From Deinococcus sp. HSC-46F16 (GTDB lineage: Bacteria > Deinococcota > Deinococci > Deinococcales > Deinococcaceae), in contig NZ_JALJZW010000008.1 of NCBI RefSeq assembly GCF_024171495.1, positions 1 to 64,000 on the forward strand: DNA of 64,000 nucleotides, read 5' to 3'. The notes beneath the pieces are model-generated. The model made no database searches. It saw only the letters and a list, made by a program, of their open reading frames with translations, and had not been told where the DNA came from. Both the position numbers and the translations under genes were made by a program. Shown piece by piece: positions 27,197 to 38,194 of this stretch (position 1 is its first letter; the number at the start of each line of letters is the position of its first letter).

Positions 27197-27200
<4 letters not shown>
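26688..27200 (+). CDS. Nudix hydrolase in the arginine cluster
   Basis: This 170-residue protein has a Nudix box, [20 protein letters not shown] at about residues 67-86. It also has the N-terminal shape of the isopentenyl-diphosphate isomerase/YfcD-like branch ([13 protein letters not shown]). Its substrate is not predictable. It lies between argF and argC and overlaps argC by four bases (ATGA), so it is expressed with arginine synthesis. A GAGAAT hexamer 7 nt before the ATG may give a second start. An involvement in arginine metabolism is only inferred from context. Confidence 0.88.
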
Positions 27201-28159
<959 letters not shown>

Positions 28160-28162
28160 CCA

Positions 28163-28894
<732 letters not shown>

Positions 28895-28898
28895 GTTC

Positions 28899-29900
<1,002 letters not shown>

Positions 29901-29910
29901 ATCGGGAGGG

Positions 29911-29916
29911 ATTCTA
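29911..29916 (-). promoter_or_regulatory. -10 element of trpS
   Basis: TAGAAT on the minus strand lies 10 nt before the ATG at 29900, without a ribosome-binding site. Confidence 0.5.
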
Positions 29917-29960
29917 GCGGGCAGACACCGGGAGCCGCCTGCGCTGTCTGGCGGACCATG

Positions 29961-29995
29961 AGGAAAGGGGCGGCCCCCTGTTCGGAAGCCGCCCC
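29961..29995 (-). terminator. Terminator of the PpiC-type foldase gene
   Basis: On the minus strand an 8-bp stem (GGGGCGGC with GCCGCCCC; + positions 29988-29995 and 29967-29974) is followed by CTTTCCT. The T-tract is weak. Confidence 0.55.
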
Positions 29996-30016
29996 GGTTG
30001 CTGTGGGTGCGAGGAA

Positions 30017-31972
30017 TTACTCGGTGGCCGGTGCCCCACTCTCGGCGGGGGCGTCCGTCTGCGCTTCGCCCCCAGCTTCGGCGGCGTTGTCGGCAGGTGC
30101 AGCCGCGTCCTCCGCCCCGGCGTCCTCGCCCTGAGCGGCCCCTTCCTCGCTCCCCGCAGCCTGCCCGGCGGGCGCCTGACCCGGGGCGGGCGCGGCGGCG
30201 GCCACACGCTTCTCCTGCGCGTCCAGCACGGCCTGGAGGTTGTTCTTGGGCTTCAGCTTGGCGACCTCCTCGCTCAGGAACTTCTGCCCGGCCTCCGAGC
30301 GCTTGGTCGCCAGCACCTGCTCGCGAATCTGGTCGCGGACCTCGGCCAGCGGCTGCACGACGGCGGGCTTCAGGCCGGTCGCGTAGGCGACCACGTAGCG
30401 GTCACCCACCTTGACCACGTCGCTGACGCGGCCTTCCCCGGCAGCCTTGAGGTTCTCGGCCCCGAAGACGGCGGCCTCGACTTCCTCGCCCAGGGTGCCG
30501 CTGCCCGCGCTGACCTCGCCGCGCTCGGAGACGGTGCCGCCCGCACGGGCCGCCGCCTGAACGGGGTCGCCGCCCGCGAAGCTCTGGCGGAAGGCGGTGG
30601 CCTTGGCCTGATCGGGGAAGCTGACTTCCGCGACGGCAGCGCTTGCCGGGGTCTCGAACTGCGAGCGGTTCTGGGTGTAGTACGCCTGAATCTCGGCGTC
30701 CGTGACCTTCACGTCGCGCCCGCCGTAGGCGACCAGCCCGGCGGCCTGCTCCTGACGGGTGCCCGTCATGGGGAGCTTCAGGCTCTGTGCGACCTGCGGG
30801 GCGGCGTAGGCCTGAATCAATTGCTCGGTGATCTGCGGCTTGAGCAGGCTGTTGACGAGTTGCCCGGCCTGCTCGGCGGGAACCTGTCCCAGCAGCGAGG
30901 TGAACTGCTCGTTCTGCACGACCTGTTCCACGACCGCCGAGTAAGGAATCTCCTGCCCGGCCACAGCCGCGACCGTGGGGTTCTCGGTCTTCCAGTTGGG
31001 GTCGCTGACGTCCACCTTGATGTTCTTCTCGATGCCGCTGAACCACTCCTCGACGGCGCGGTTCTTCTTCTGCTCGGCCACCGTCTTCTGGGCGTCGGCC
31101 TTGGCCTGCTCGAAGGGCTTGACAGTGGGCGCGAGGTACTCCTCGACCTGCACGAGGTAGAACTTGCCGCCGCTCTCCACCACGTCGGTCACGCCGCCTT
31201 CGGTGAGAGCGAAGGCCGCCGCACCGACCTCGCTGGGCAGCGCGACCTGCGCGACCGGGCGGGGCTGGCCGTTCTCGAGGGGACCCAGGGCGCCGCCCCG
31301 GTCCGCGAACTGGGTGCTGTTCTTGCTCGCCAGCGCGTCGAAGTCGGCCCCCCCGCGAATCTGGCGCAGCAGGTCCTCGGCCTTGGCCTTGTCGTTCACC
31401 ACGATCTGGCGGCCCACGATGCGGGCGTCGGTCTGGTAGCTCTCCGGGTTCAGGTCGTAGTGCAGCCGCACCTCGGCGTCCGAAGGAGCGGGGGCCGCCC
31501 CCTTGATCTCCTCGACCTTGCGGTTCACGGCAAGCTGGTCGCGCATCTGTGCCCGGAACTGCGAGTCGGTCAGCCCGGCCTGTTGCAGGGCGTCAGTCCA
31601 GGCCTTGTTGTCGGTCAGGCCGTTGGATTCGCGGATCTTGTCCACCTCGGCGTTCACGTCCGCGCGGCTCACGTCGATGTCCCCGGCGGCCTGCCGCAGC
31701 GCGACCTGCCGGGCCTGCTGCGCGACCACGTAGGTCTTGAAGTCGTCGGCCAGCACCCCGCTCTGGGCACTCGACAGCACCGGGTTGCTCTGGCGCAGCG
31801 CCTCGAGCTCCTGCACGGTCACCGTCTGGCCGTTGACGGTCATGGCCGGGGTTCCCTTATCGCCGCCGCCGAACAGCGAGCCCAGGTTGGGCGTGAACTG
31901 GTAGGCCATGCCGATCACCAGCAGCAGCGCGAGCACGCCCAGAAAGATGTTGAGGGCCTTTTTGTTCTTCAC
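30017..31972 (-). CDS. Membrane-anchored PpiC/SurA-type peptidyl-prolyl isomerase foldase
   Basis: This 651-residue protein has an N-terminal membrane anchor (about 8-25, L-N-I-F-L-G-V-L-A-L-L-L-V-I-G-M). A SurA/PpiD-like N-terminal helical region (40-160) follows, then a parvulin domain (about 180-275; R-G-G-A-L-G-P-L, F-A-L-T-E-G-G-V-T, F-Y-L-V-Q-V-E). A second parvulin-like half (430-530) and an acidic Ala/Glu tail close the protein. It would assist folding of exported envelope proteins such as the beta-barrel protein encoded nearby. It begins at GTG 31972 after AAGGAG. The start codon lies inside the -35 of the divergent tRNA-Arg promoter. Confidence 0.88.
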   Translation of the reverse strand: MKNKKALNIFLGVLALLLVIGMAYQFTPNLGSLFGGGDKGTPAMTVNGQTVTVQELEALRQSNPVLSSAQSGVLADDFKTYVVAQQARQVALRQAAGDIDVSRADVNAEVDKIRESNGLTDNKAWTDALQQAGLTDSQFRAQMRDQLAVNRKVEEIKGAAPAPSDAEVRLHYDLNPESYQTDARIVGRQIVVNDKAKAEDLLRQIRGGADFDALASKNSTQFADRGGALGPLENGQPRPVAQVALPSEVGAAAFALTEGGVTDVVESGGKFYLVQVEEYLAPTVKPFEQAKADAQKTVAEQKKNRAVEEWFSGIEKNIKVDVSDPNWKTENPTVAAVAGQEIPYSAVVEQVVQNEQFTSLLGQVPAEQAGQLVNSLLKPQITEQLIQAYAAPQVAQSLKLPMTGTRQEQAAGLVAYGGRDVKVTDAEIQAYYTQNRSQFETPASAAVAEVSFPDQAKATAFRQSFAGGDPVQAAARAGGTVSERGEVSAGSGTLGEEVEAAVFGAENLKAAGEGRVSDVVKVGDRYVVAYATGLKPAVVQPLAEVRDQIREQVLATKRSEAGQKFLSEEVAKLKPKNNLQAVLDAQEKRVAAAAPAPGQAPAGQAAGSEEGAAQGEDAGAEDAAAPADNAAEAGGEAQTDAPAESGAPATE

Positions 31973-32001
31973 TTGATCTCCTTGTGGGAAGGTGCTAGGT
32001 T
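31972..32001 (+). promoter_or_regulatory. Promoter of tRNA-Arg
   Basis: The -35 TTGATC (31972-31977) and -10 TAGGTT (31996-32001) are separated by 18 bp and end 11 nt before the tRNA. The -35 overlaps the GTG start and ribosome-binding site of the divergent foldase gene. Confidence 0.6.
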
Positions 32002-32012
32002 ACCTGGGCTAT

Positions 32013-32089
<77 letters not shown>

Positions 32090-32119
32090 CCCCTGCCCAG
32101 CACCCTGCGGGCACCCAGA

Positions 32120-32146
32120 CGCCACCCCGCGGGGTGGTGTTTTTGT
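32120..32146 (+). terminator. Terminator of tRNA-Arg
   Basis: The palindrome CCACCCCGCGGGGTGG is followed by TGTTTTTG, 30 nt after the tRNA. Confidence 0.85.
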
Positions 32147-32241
32147 TGTAACCCGGCCCGGTTAATCCGGCGGGAGAAGGCGGAGGTCCGGAAACGCACG
32201 CGGGCGAGTCTAGCATGTTTGACTAAGGTCGCATGAAGCCG

Positions 32242-32267
32242 AAAACGTCGGTGTGGGCGACGTTTTT
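32242..32267. terminator. Hairpin with A- and T-runs upstream of the SIS-fold gene
   Basis: AAAACGTCG (32242-32250) pairs with CGACGTTTT (32258-32266) around a 7-nt loop, with TT following. It looks like a terminator and could insulate the gene at 32302, whose own -10 lies downstream of it. Confidence 0.6.
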
Positions 32268-32289
32268 CCGCTGCCTCTCATGCCCGGTG

Positions 32290-32295
32290 TACCCT
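32290..32295 (+). promoter_or_regulatory. -10 element of the SIS-fold gene
   Basis: TACCCT lies 6 nt before the ATG at 32302. Confidence 0.5.
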
Positions 32296-32301
32296 GGGGA
32301 C

Positions 32302-33294
32302 ATGGACCTGCTTTCTCTGCTGACCCGCCTGCCCGGCGCCTACGCCGGACCCACCCAGCCCGAGCCCGGCCCCCACGGCCTGATCGGGGTGGGGGAGGGC
32401 GCCCTCGCCGCGCACCTCGCGGCTGGCCTGATTCCCGGCAGCCTGACCCGCGCGGGCACGCAGTTTGTCGTGTCCAGCGCCGACGCCGCCGATGCCGCCC
32501 GCGACTACGCCGACCTCGCGGAGGTGGCGGGGGCCGGGGTGCGCCGGGTCAGCACCGGGGGCGTCCCCGACGATGTGGACGTGCTCGTGCCGGGCGGCCT
32601 GCCCGCGACCTACCACGCGGCCCAGTACCTCGCCCACGCCTCCGGCCACGCGCAGGAGGCCGCCGAGGCGGAGGCCCTGCTCGCCACGCTGCGCGACCAG
32701 TGCGCCCCGGAGGTCACGGAGGGCAATCCCGCCCGCGACCTCGCGTGGTCGCTGTGGGGCCGCACGCCCCTGCTGCTCGCCGCCCCCGACGCTGAGGCGC
32801 TGCCGCACGCCTGGCAGTCGCTGCTCGCGCGGGTGGGCAAGACGCTCGCCGTGCCCGTGCTGGGCGATCCCCTCGCGGTGGCGACCGGGGCTTTCGAGGC
32901 CCAGCATGAGAAGGGCGACGCCAAGGTGGCCCTGATTCTGGGCGACCCGGATCCGACCCTGCACATCGTGCGCGAGGTGCTGGAGTCGCGCATTGACGAG
33001 GTGCTGCACGTGCCCTTTCCACAGGGTGAGGGCGGTGCTCCGCCCAGCGGGTACGCGGGCAGCCTCGCCCTGTGGTACTTCGGGGCCTGGGTGTCGGCCT
33101 ACCTCGCCGAGCGCTACGGCGTCCAGCCCGCCGACCCGCCCGTCCTCGCCCGCGCCCAGTCGGTGCTGGCCGGGGAGGAAGACCCCACGGCCCTCTCGCT
33201 GGGTCGCCCGGAGGAGGTGCGCCGCACCCACGTGGAGGACGACGAGGACTTTGCGGACGGGTTCGGCGACGAGGATGAGCTGGACGAGGAGTAA
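32302..33294 (+). CDS. SIS-fold phosphosugar isomerase-like protein
   Basis: This 330-residue protein has two alpha/beta halves. The second (about 150-300) resembles the C-terminal domain of bifunctional phosphoglucose/phosphomannose isomerases (R-T-P-L-L-L-A-A-P, then L-I-L-G-D-P-D). A highly acidic tail (E-D-D-E-D-F-A-D, then D-E-L-D-E-E) closes the protein. I cannot see the full catalytic set of that family, so enzymatic activity is uncertain. Start at ATG 32302 is set by the TACCCT hexamer 6 nt upstream. It is convergent with recJ. Confidence 0.65.
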   Translation: MDLLSLLTRLPGAYAGPTQPEPGPHGLIGVGEGALAAHLAAGLIPGSLTRAGTQFVVSSADAADAARDYADLAEVAGAGVRRVSTGGVPDDVDVLVPGGLPATYHAAQYLAHASGHAQEAAEAEALLATLRDQCAPEVTEGNPARDLAWSLWGRTPLLLAAPDAEALPHAWQSLLARVGKTLAVPVLGDPLAVATGAFEAQHEKGDAKVALILGDPDPTLHIVREVLESRIDEVLHVPFPQGEGGAPPSGYAGSLALWYFGAWVSAYLAERYGVQPADPPVLARAQSVLAGEEDPTALSLGRPEEVRRTHVEDDEDFADGFGDEDELDEE

Positions 33295-33344
33295 CAGCGT
33301 GAGCAGACAGAGGGACGGGGCACTGGAGAAGCCTCGTCCCCTGG

Positions 33345-35462
33345 TCAGTCGTCGGCGGCGGCGAGTTCCGCTGGAGCAGGGGCCGCCGCCGACGACGGCC
33401 CGGTCAGGCCCAGCAGGTGGTGTACAGCGGCGCTCCACCCTTCGTCATCCAGCACCCGGTAGAGGTGTGCCCACTGCCAGCGGCGGTAGGCGTCGGCGGC
33501 CTCGGCCATTCGCGCCTCGTCCGTGGCGGGTTGGAGGTGCCGGGCGGTGAGGCTGCCCTCCAGCTCGCCCAGCGTCTTGGGGCCAAGGGCGAAGGCGACC
33601 CGGCCTCCGGTCAGCCACGTCCGCAGGCTGGCCTCGTCGGGAAGGGCGTAAAGGATCAGCTCGCCGCCGGGATGCCCCTCGCCAGCCCGCACCAGCGTCA
33701 ACCCCGGCACCTGACCCGCGAGGTAGGCCGCGACCGGGCCGTCCGCGTAGGCACTCGCCCCGGTGCGTAAGTGGTTCATCGCCTCGCGGGGGTCCAGGCG
33801 GGGCACTGGGGCAACGCCGGGACCGCCGTCAAGCCCCAGCCGTGTGGGGGTCCGCAGCGCCTGTCCCTGCCACTCCAGCCGGGTGCGCCCGCGCCACTCG
33901 TCTTGCGAGAGGTGCGTGGCGAGGTCGTGTTCGCCGTCGGCCGCCCGCGTCTCCCCGTGCTTGATGCCGCGCAGGCCTCCCGCCTGGAATTGCAGGCTGG
34001 TGCCGCGCCCACCCACCAGCCGCGTGCCCGACAGGGGCGAGCGCACGTGCCACAAGGGCGGCGTGTGCCCGGTCCCGAAGGGTTCGAGGGCCGCCGCCTG
34101 CTGCGCGAGTTCCGGGGTCGCGGCCAGGGGGGGCAACGGCGCGTCCAGCCGCCACGCGGGGACCGGACGGGGAAACTGGCGCACGTAGCCGTGTACCCGG
34201 TCGCGCAGCGCCGCGAAGTTCGTCTCGTCCAGCGAGAACCCCGCCGCGCCGGGGTGCCCCCCGAAGCGCCTCAGCAGGTCCCGGCTGCGCCGCAGGCCCT
34301 CCACCGCGCTGATCCCCGGTGTGGACCGCACCGAGCCCTTGCCCTGCGCGACGATGTACACCGGGCGGTAAAAGGCTTCCACCAGTTTGCTCGCCACGAT
34401 GCCCATCACGCCCGCGTGCCAGCCGGGGTGCGTGAGCACCAGCGCGGGGTCGGCGGGGTCGGCGAGCGCGAGGGCCTCGGCGTACATCCGGTCTTGCAGC
34501 ACCCGGCGCTCGCCGTTGCGCGACTCCAGATAGGTCGCCAGCGTCTGCGCCTGGTGCTCGCTCTCGGTGGTCAGCAATTCCAGCGCGAGGTCCGCTTCCC
34601 CCAGCCGCCCCGCCGCGTTCAGCAGCGGCGCGAGCAAAAAGGCCACGTCGCGGGCACTGGGCCGCTCGACCTTCTTGGCCTGAAGCATGGCCCGCAGCCC
34701 CGGCAGCACCGTGTGCGCCAGTTCCTCCAGGCCGCGCCGCACCAGCGCCCGGTTTTCCCCGACGAGGGGGGCCACGTCCGCCACCGTCCCCAGGGCCGCC
34801 AGCGCCGCGAGGGGGGTGGGCGCGGGGAGGCCCAGTGCCTCCTGCACCGCCCACAGCAGGTGGTAGGCCACGCCCGCCCCGGTCAGGTTGTGAACCTCCG
34901 GGTCGTAGTCCGCCGTCTCGTGCGGGTGGACGACCAAGGTGGCGGGGTAATCCTCGCCGGGCGCGTGGTGGTCGGTCACGATGACCTCCACGCCCAGCGC
35001 GAGCAGCGCCCGCACCTCCTCCAGATTGGTGACCCCGCAGTCCACCGTGACCAGCAGGTCGCAGGCGGCAGCGTGTTCCTCCACCCGGTCCGGGTGAATG
35101 CCGTAGCCCTCGTTGAGGCGGTGCGGGATAAAGCCGTGGACCTCTGCTCCCAGCGCCCGCAGGCCGCGCACCAGGATGGCGGTGGCGGTCACGCCGTCGG
35201 CGTCGTAATCGCCGTGGATGCGAATGCGCTTCTTGGCCCGCACCGCCGCGATCAGCCGCCGCGCGGCCTCGCGCAGGGCCGGGTTAGGGGTCAGTGCCAG
35301 CGCCGGGTCCAGCCGGGCCGGGGTCAGGCCGCGCCCGTACAGCACCTGCGCGAGGGGGGGTGACACACCCCAGGTGCGCATGGTCTCCAGCAGGGCGCCC
35401 CGGCTCGGGGGTGGGGCCAGCAGCCAGCGGGCCTCGGGCGGGGCCGGGGCCGGGCGGCTCAC
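33345..35462 (-). CDS. recJ: Single-strand-specific 5'-3' exonuclease RecJ
   Basis: This 705-residue DHH-family nuclease has motifs G-D-Y-D-A-D-G (about residue 80), V-D-C-G-V, T-D-H-H-A-P-G, L-N-A-A-G-R-L and the DHHA1 motif G-G-H-P-G-A-A-G-F. An OB-fold and a C-terminal extension follow, about the size seen in Deinococcus and Thermus RecJ, where the C-terminal domain regulates activity. RecJ resects 5' ends in RecF-pathway repair, which is central in Deinococcus because RecBC is missing. GTG 35462 overlaps the lapA stop (GTGA), so translation is coupled. The longer upstream frame is not real. Confidence 0.95.
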   Translation of the reverse strand: MSRPAPAPPEARWLLAPPPSRGALLETMRTWGVSPPLAQVLYGRGLTPARLDPALALTPNPALREAARRLIAAVRAKKRIRIHGDYDADGVTATAILVRGLRALGAEVHGFIPHRLNEGYGIHPDRVEEHAAACDLLVTVDCGVTNLEEVRALLALGVEVIVTDHHAPGEDYPATLVVHPHETADYDPEVHNLTGAGVAYHLLWAVQEALGLPAPTPLAALAALGTVADVAPLVGENRALVRRGLEELAHTVLPGLRAMLQAKKVERPSARDVAFLLAPLLNAAGRLGEADLALELLTTESEHQAQTLATYLESRNGERRVLQDRMYAEALALADPADPALVLTHPGWHAGVMGIVASKLVEAFYRPVYIVAQGKGSVRSTPGISAVEGLRRSRDLLRRFGGHPGAAGFSLDETNFAALRDRVHGYVRQFPRPVPAWRLDAPLPPLAATPELAQQAAALEPFGTGHTPPLWHVRSPLSGTRLVGGRGTSLQFQAGGLRGIKHGETRAADGEHDLATHLSQDEWRGRTRLEWQGQALRTPTRLGLDGGPGVAPVPRLDPREAMNHLRTGASAYADGPVAAYLAGQVPGLTLVRAGEGHPGGELILYALPDEASLRTWLTGGRVAFALGPKTLGELEGSLTARHLQPATDEARMAEAADAYRRWQWAHLYRVLDDEGWSAAVHHLLGLTGPSSAAAPAPAELAAADD

Positions 35463-35788
35463 GCGTCCTCCGGGACGGCGACCGGGGGCGCCGTGCCCAG
35501 CCGGGCTTGCAGGGCGGCCGTCAGGCGGTGTTCGAGCAGTGCCCGCTCGCGCCGTCCCCGCCGCAGTCGCCAGCCTGCCTGCCACAGCGGGGGGAGCAGC
35601 AGCAGGGCCATATAGCCCGCGCCCAGCGCCGCAAACAGCACGACCGCACTCCCCAGGGGCAGCAGCGCCTCGCCGCGGCCCAGTGGCAGCGGCAATCGCA
35701 CCGGCACCGGATTTTCCAGCGCGACGAGCAGCAGGTACCCTCCCAGCGCGAGCAGCAGCAGCACCTGAACCAACTGCATGAGTCGCAT
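35459..35788 (-). CDS. LapA-domain membrane protein (DUF1049)
   Basis: This 109-residue protein has two membrane helices at residues about 4-22 (Q-L-V-Q-V-L-L-L-L-A-L-G-G-Y) and 45-70, with a short loop V-A-L-E-N-P-V-P-V-R-L-P. It has a basic cytoplasmic tail. This is the LapA/DUF1049 pattern, linked in E. coli to LPS assembly, but Deinococcus has no LPS, so the role is unknown. ATG 35788 lies 8 nt after a TAGACT hexamer. It overlaps recJ by four bases, and both form an operon. Confidence 0.8.
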   Translation of the reverse strand: MRLMQLVQVLLLLALGGYLLLVALENPVPVRLPLPLGRGEALLPLGSAVVLFAALGAGYMALLLLPPLWQAGWRLRRGRRERALLEHRLTAALQARLGTAPPVAVPEDA

Positions 35789-35796
35789 ACCCCCAA

Positions 35797-35802
35797 AGTC
35801 TA
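35797..35802 (-). promoter_or_regulatory. -10 element of lapA-recJ
   Basis: TAGACT on the minus strand lies 8 nt before the ATG at 35788. Confidence 0.5.
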
Positions 35803-35830
35803 CCGCGCCGCCGTGCCACACAGCAGGAAC

Positions 35831-35855
35831 GAAAAGAGGTCCCCCGCAGGGGACC
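35831..35855 (-). terminator. Terminator of the SLH beta-barrel gene
   Basis: On the minus strand GGTCCCC pairs with GGGGACC (+ positions 35848-35855 and 35838-35845), followed by TCTTTTCG, 20 nt after the stop codon. Confidence 0.75.
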
Positions 35856-35874
35856 CCGTGAGCGGACGCTGGCT

Positions 35875-37152
35875 TCAGAAGTAGAACTTCAGACCGGCGC
35901 GGACGGCGGGCACGAAGCCGCGCTGGTCGGTCGCCGCGTTGTTGTTCTGCACCGAGCCGGTGCCGTTGCTGCTCAGGTAGTAGCGGCCATTGCCTTCCAC
36001 AAAGGCGGCGATGGAATCGGTTACCTGGAAGTCCACGCCGACGATTCCGTTGACGTAGGTGTCGGTCGCGTTGGTGTTGGTGTTGCCACGCGCGGTGCTG
36101 CTCGTCAGGCCCAGACCCACGCCCGCGTAGGGCTGGATGTTGGTGCCCGTGTTCAGGCCGACCGTGGCGTTCACGTCCGCCGAGATGGCGTTGCGACCGG
36201 GCTTGTAGTCGGCCGAGACGCGGGCGCCGAAGGGACCGATCAGCGAGGTGGTGCCCACCACGCCGCCGAAGCTGGCGCAGTAGTTGACGGGATTGCCCTC
36301 CGCGTTGGGGACGTAGCAGGGCGTCTGGCCCGCCGTGCTCGCGCCCACGAAGACGCCCGCGTACAGGTCGCCGCGCGTGACGCCGTTGGTGGTGCCGCTC
36401 GGCGTCTCGCCGATGATGACGGTGCTGGGGGGCGTCACGATGGTCGTGGTGCCGCCGGTGGTGGGAGGAGTGGTGGTCGTGGTGGCCGCGCGGGCTTCCA
36501 GGGCCGCGATGCGGGCTTCGAGCGCCGCCGTGTTGGCCGCCGCGCCCGCAGGGCCAGCGGGGCCTGCCGGACCAGCCGGACCCTGGGGACCGGCGGGGAT
36601 GTTGCGGATCGCCGTTTCCAGCGCGTCAATGCGGGCGGTCAGGGCCGCCGTGTCGGCGCCAGCGGTCCCGGCGGTGCCCAGCGCATTGATGCGCTCTTCC
36701 AGCGCGGCGATGCGGGCCTGCTGCTCAGCGTTGAGGCGCTCGAGGTCCGTCACGCGGGTGCTGATGGCGGCCAGTTCGGTGGCGACCTCCTGCATCCCGG
36801 CCGTGATGGTGGCGAGGTCACTCTGGCTGAGGGTGGCGTTGCTCAGGGCGCCGGTCTGGAGCAGGCGGTAGAAGATCAGCGCCGCTTCGTAGCGGGTGAT
36901 GTTCTGGTTGCCGCGGAAGGTCCCGTCCGGGTAGCCCTGAAGCAGCCCACGCTGCACGAGCAGGTCCACCGCGTCCTTGGCCCAGTGCCCGGCGGGCACG
37001 TCGGTAAAGGTCGTGACCTGGGCCGGGGTGGCCGTGGTCGTCGCCGGGGTCTGGGTGGTCTGCGTCGTCTGGGTCTGCGTGGTGGTCGTCTGGGCGTTGG
37101 CGGCACCCAGGGCCAGGGCCAGGGTCGAAGCGAGGGTCAGGGACTTGCGCAT
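35875..37152 (-). CDS. SLH-domain envelope protein with collagen-like repeat and beta-barrel
   Basis: This 425-residue protein has a signal peptide (1-20), a Thr/Gln/Pro linker, one SLH domain (about 48-105; F-T-D-V-P-A-G-H-W-A-K, R-G-L-L-Q-G-Y-P-D-G-T-F) and a coiled coil (110-165). A short collagen-like G-P-Q-G-P-A-G-P-A-G-P-A-G stretch (about 190-205), an Ala and Thr/Pro region, and a ~165-residue C-terminal beta-barrel ending in F-Y-F complete it. The design follows Deinococcus SlpA/Thermus SlpM outer-membrane porins, but it is about a third of their size. Two cysteines (C-Y-V-P and N-Y-C-A-S) may form a disulfide. AAGGAG precedes ATG 37152. Confidence 0.85.
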   Translation of the reverse strand: MRKSLTLASTLALALGAANAQTTTTQTQTTQTTQTPATTTATPAQVTTFTDVPAGHWAKDAVDLLVQRGLLQGYPDGTFRGNQNITRYEAALIFYRLLQTGALSNATLSQSDLATITAGMQEVATELAAISTRVTDLERLNAEQQARIAALEERINALGTAGTAGADTAALTARIDALETAIRNIPAGPQGPAGPAGPAGPAGAAANTAALEARIAALEARAATTTTTPPTTGGTTTIVTPPSTVIIGETPSGTTNGVTRGDLYAGVFVGASTAGQTPCYVPNAEGNPVNYCASFGGVVGTTSLIGPFGARVSADYKPGRNAISADVNATVGLNTGTNIQPYAGVGLGLTSSTARGNTNTNATDTYVNGIVGVDFQVTDSIAAFVEGNGRYYLSSNGTGSVQNNNAATDQRGFVPAVRAGLKFYF

Positions 37153-37424
37153 AGTTCTCCTTTGAAACGCGGGAAAGCGGCTGGTCCGCCCCGCTGCACG
37201 GCCTCACCGTAGGAAGACGCCGTGAGGACGCCATGAACTGTAACCCCTCCCGCCATGCATCACATGACGGTTTCTTCTCAGAAAGCTCAAGCCGGGGCCT
37301 TCCCTAAATGGCGTGTGAGAGGCGCAGCCCCCCCGATGAGGAATCTGACGCGCCTCTCAGAGACGACGCTGCCCGGCCACCTCGCCCCGCTGGCCCCACG
37401 CCCCTGTCCCGCCGGGAGGCTCCC

Positions 37425-37430
37425 TATACT
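37425..37430 (+). promoter_or_regulatory. -10 element of the purine-nucleoside phosphorylase gene
   Basis: TATACT lies 7 nt before the ATG at 37438. Confidence 0.55.
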
Positions 37431-37437
37431 GCCGCGC

Positions 37438-38163
37438 ATGAGTCAGATTCACCTGCGGGCAGAGCCGGGCGACGTGGCGGAGTACGTGCTGCTCCCCGGC
37501 GATCCGGGCCGGGCACGGCGCATCGCCGAGACGTATCTGGAAGGCGCCCGCCTGTACACCGAGCACCGCCAACTGCTGGGCTTCACCGGCACCTACCGGG
37601 GCGTGCGCGTCAGCGTGCAGACGACCGGGATGGGCTGCCCCAGCGCGGCCATCGTCGCGGAGGAACTCGCGCGGCTGGGGGCCAAGACGCTGATCCGGGT
37701 CGGCACCCTGGGCGGCGCGACCCCGCGCGTGCAGCCCGCCGATCTGGTGGTCGCCACGGCGGCCGTGCCCAACGACGGCACCACCCGGCAGATGCTGGGC
37801 GGGTCGCCCTACGCCCCCGCCGCCAGCTTCGAGGTCGTGGAGGCGGCGGTCGCCTCGGCCCGTGCCCTGGGGGTGCCGCACCACGCGGGGCTGATCATGA
37901 CGGAGGACGCCTTTTACGCCAGCACGCCCGAACACGCCCGGTTGTGGGCCTCGCGCGGGGTGCTGGGCTTCGAGATGGAGGCGAGCGCGGTCTTTCTGGT
38001 CGCGGCGCAGCATGGCCTGCGGGCGGGCTGCCTGACCGCGTGCAGCAACGACATCGGGGACCCGCAGCTCGTGCCCGACGAGGTGCTGGCGCAGGGGGTT
38101 GACCGGATGGTGCGGGTGGCGCTGGACGCGGTGGTGCGGCTGGCCGGGGCCGAAGGCCGCTGA
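37438..38163 (+). CDS. deoD: DeoD-type nucleoside phosphorylase
   Basis: This 241-residue NP-I family enzyme reversibly splits nucleosides with phosphate in salvage. It has G-D-P-G-R-A-R-R-I-A (17-26), the ribose/phosphate R-V-G-T-L-G-G, the family motif G-F-E-M-E-A-S-A-V-F (about 178-187) and the base-site S-N-D-I-G-D. The Asp after S-N is the purine-type residue, so purine nucleoside phosphorylase is favoured over uridine phosphorylase. ATG 37438 is 7 nt after TATACT and the upstream in-frame extension is not family-like. The enoyl-CoA hydratase gene follows. Confidence 0.92.
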   Translation: MSQIHLRAEPGDVAEYVLLPGDPGRARRIAETYLEGARLYTEHRQLLGFTGTYRGVRVSVQTTGMGCPSAAIVAEELARLGAKTLIRVGTLGGATPRVQPADLVVATAAVPNDGTTRQMLGGSPYAPAASFEVVEAAVASARALGVPHHAGLIMTEDAFYASTPEHARLWASRGVLGFEMEASAVFLVAAQHGLRAGCLTACSNDIGDPQLVPDEVLAQGVDRMVRVALDAVVRLAGAEGR

Positions 38164-38194
38164 CCCCGGCCGCCGGGCGTGGCAGGATGAACCC

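Noticed and set aside
36535..36600. A short tandem repeat within the SLH gene, considered as a DNA repeat or CRISPR-like array
   Set aside because: The repeat is the coding sequence of the collagen-like Gly-Pro-Ala stretch, with no spacers and no cas genes.
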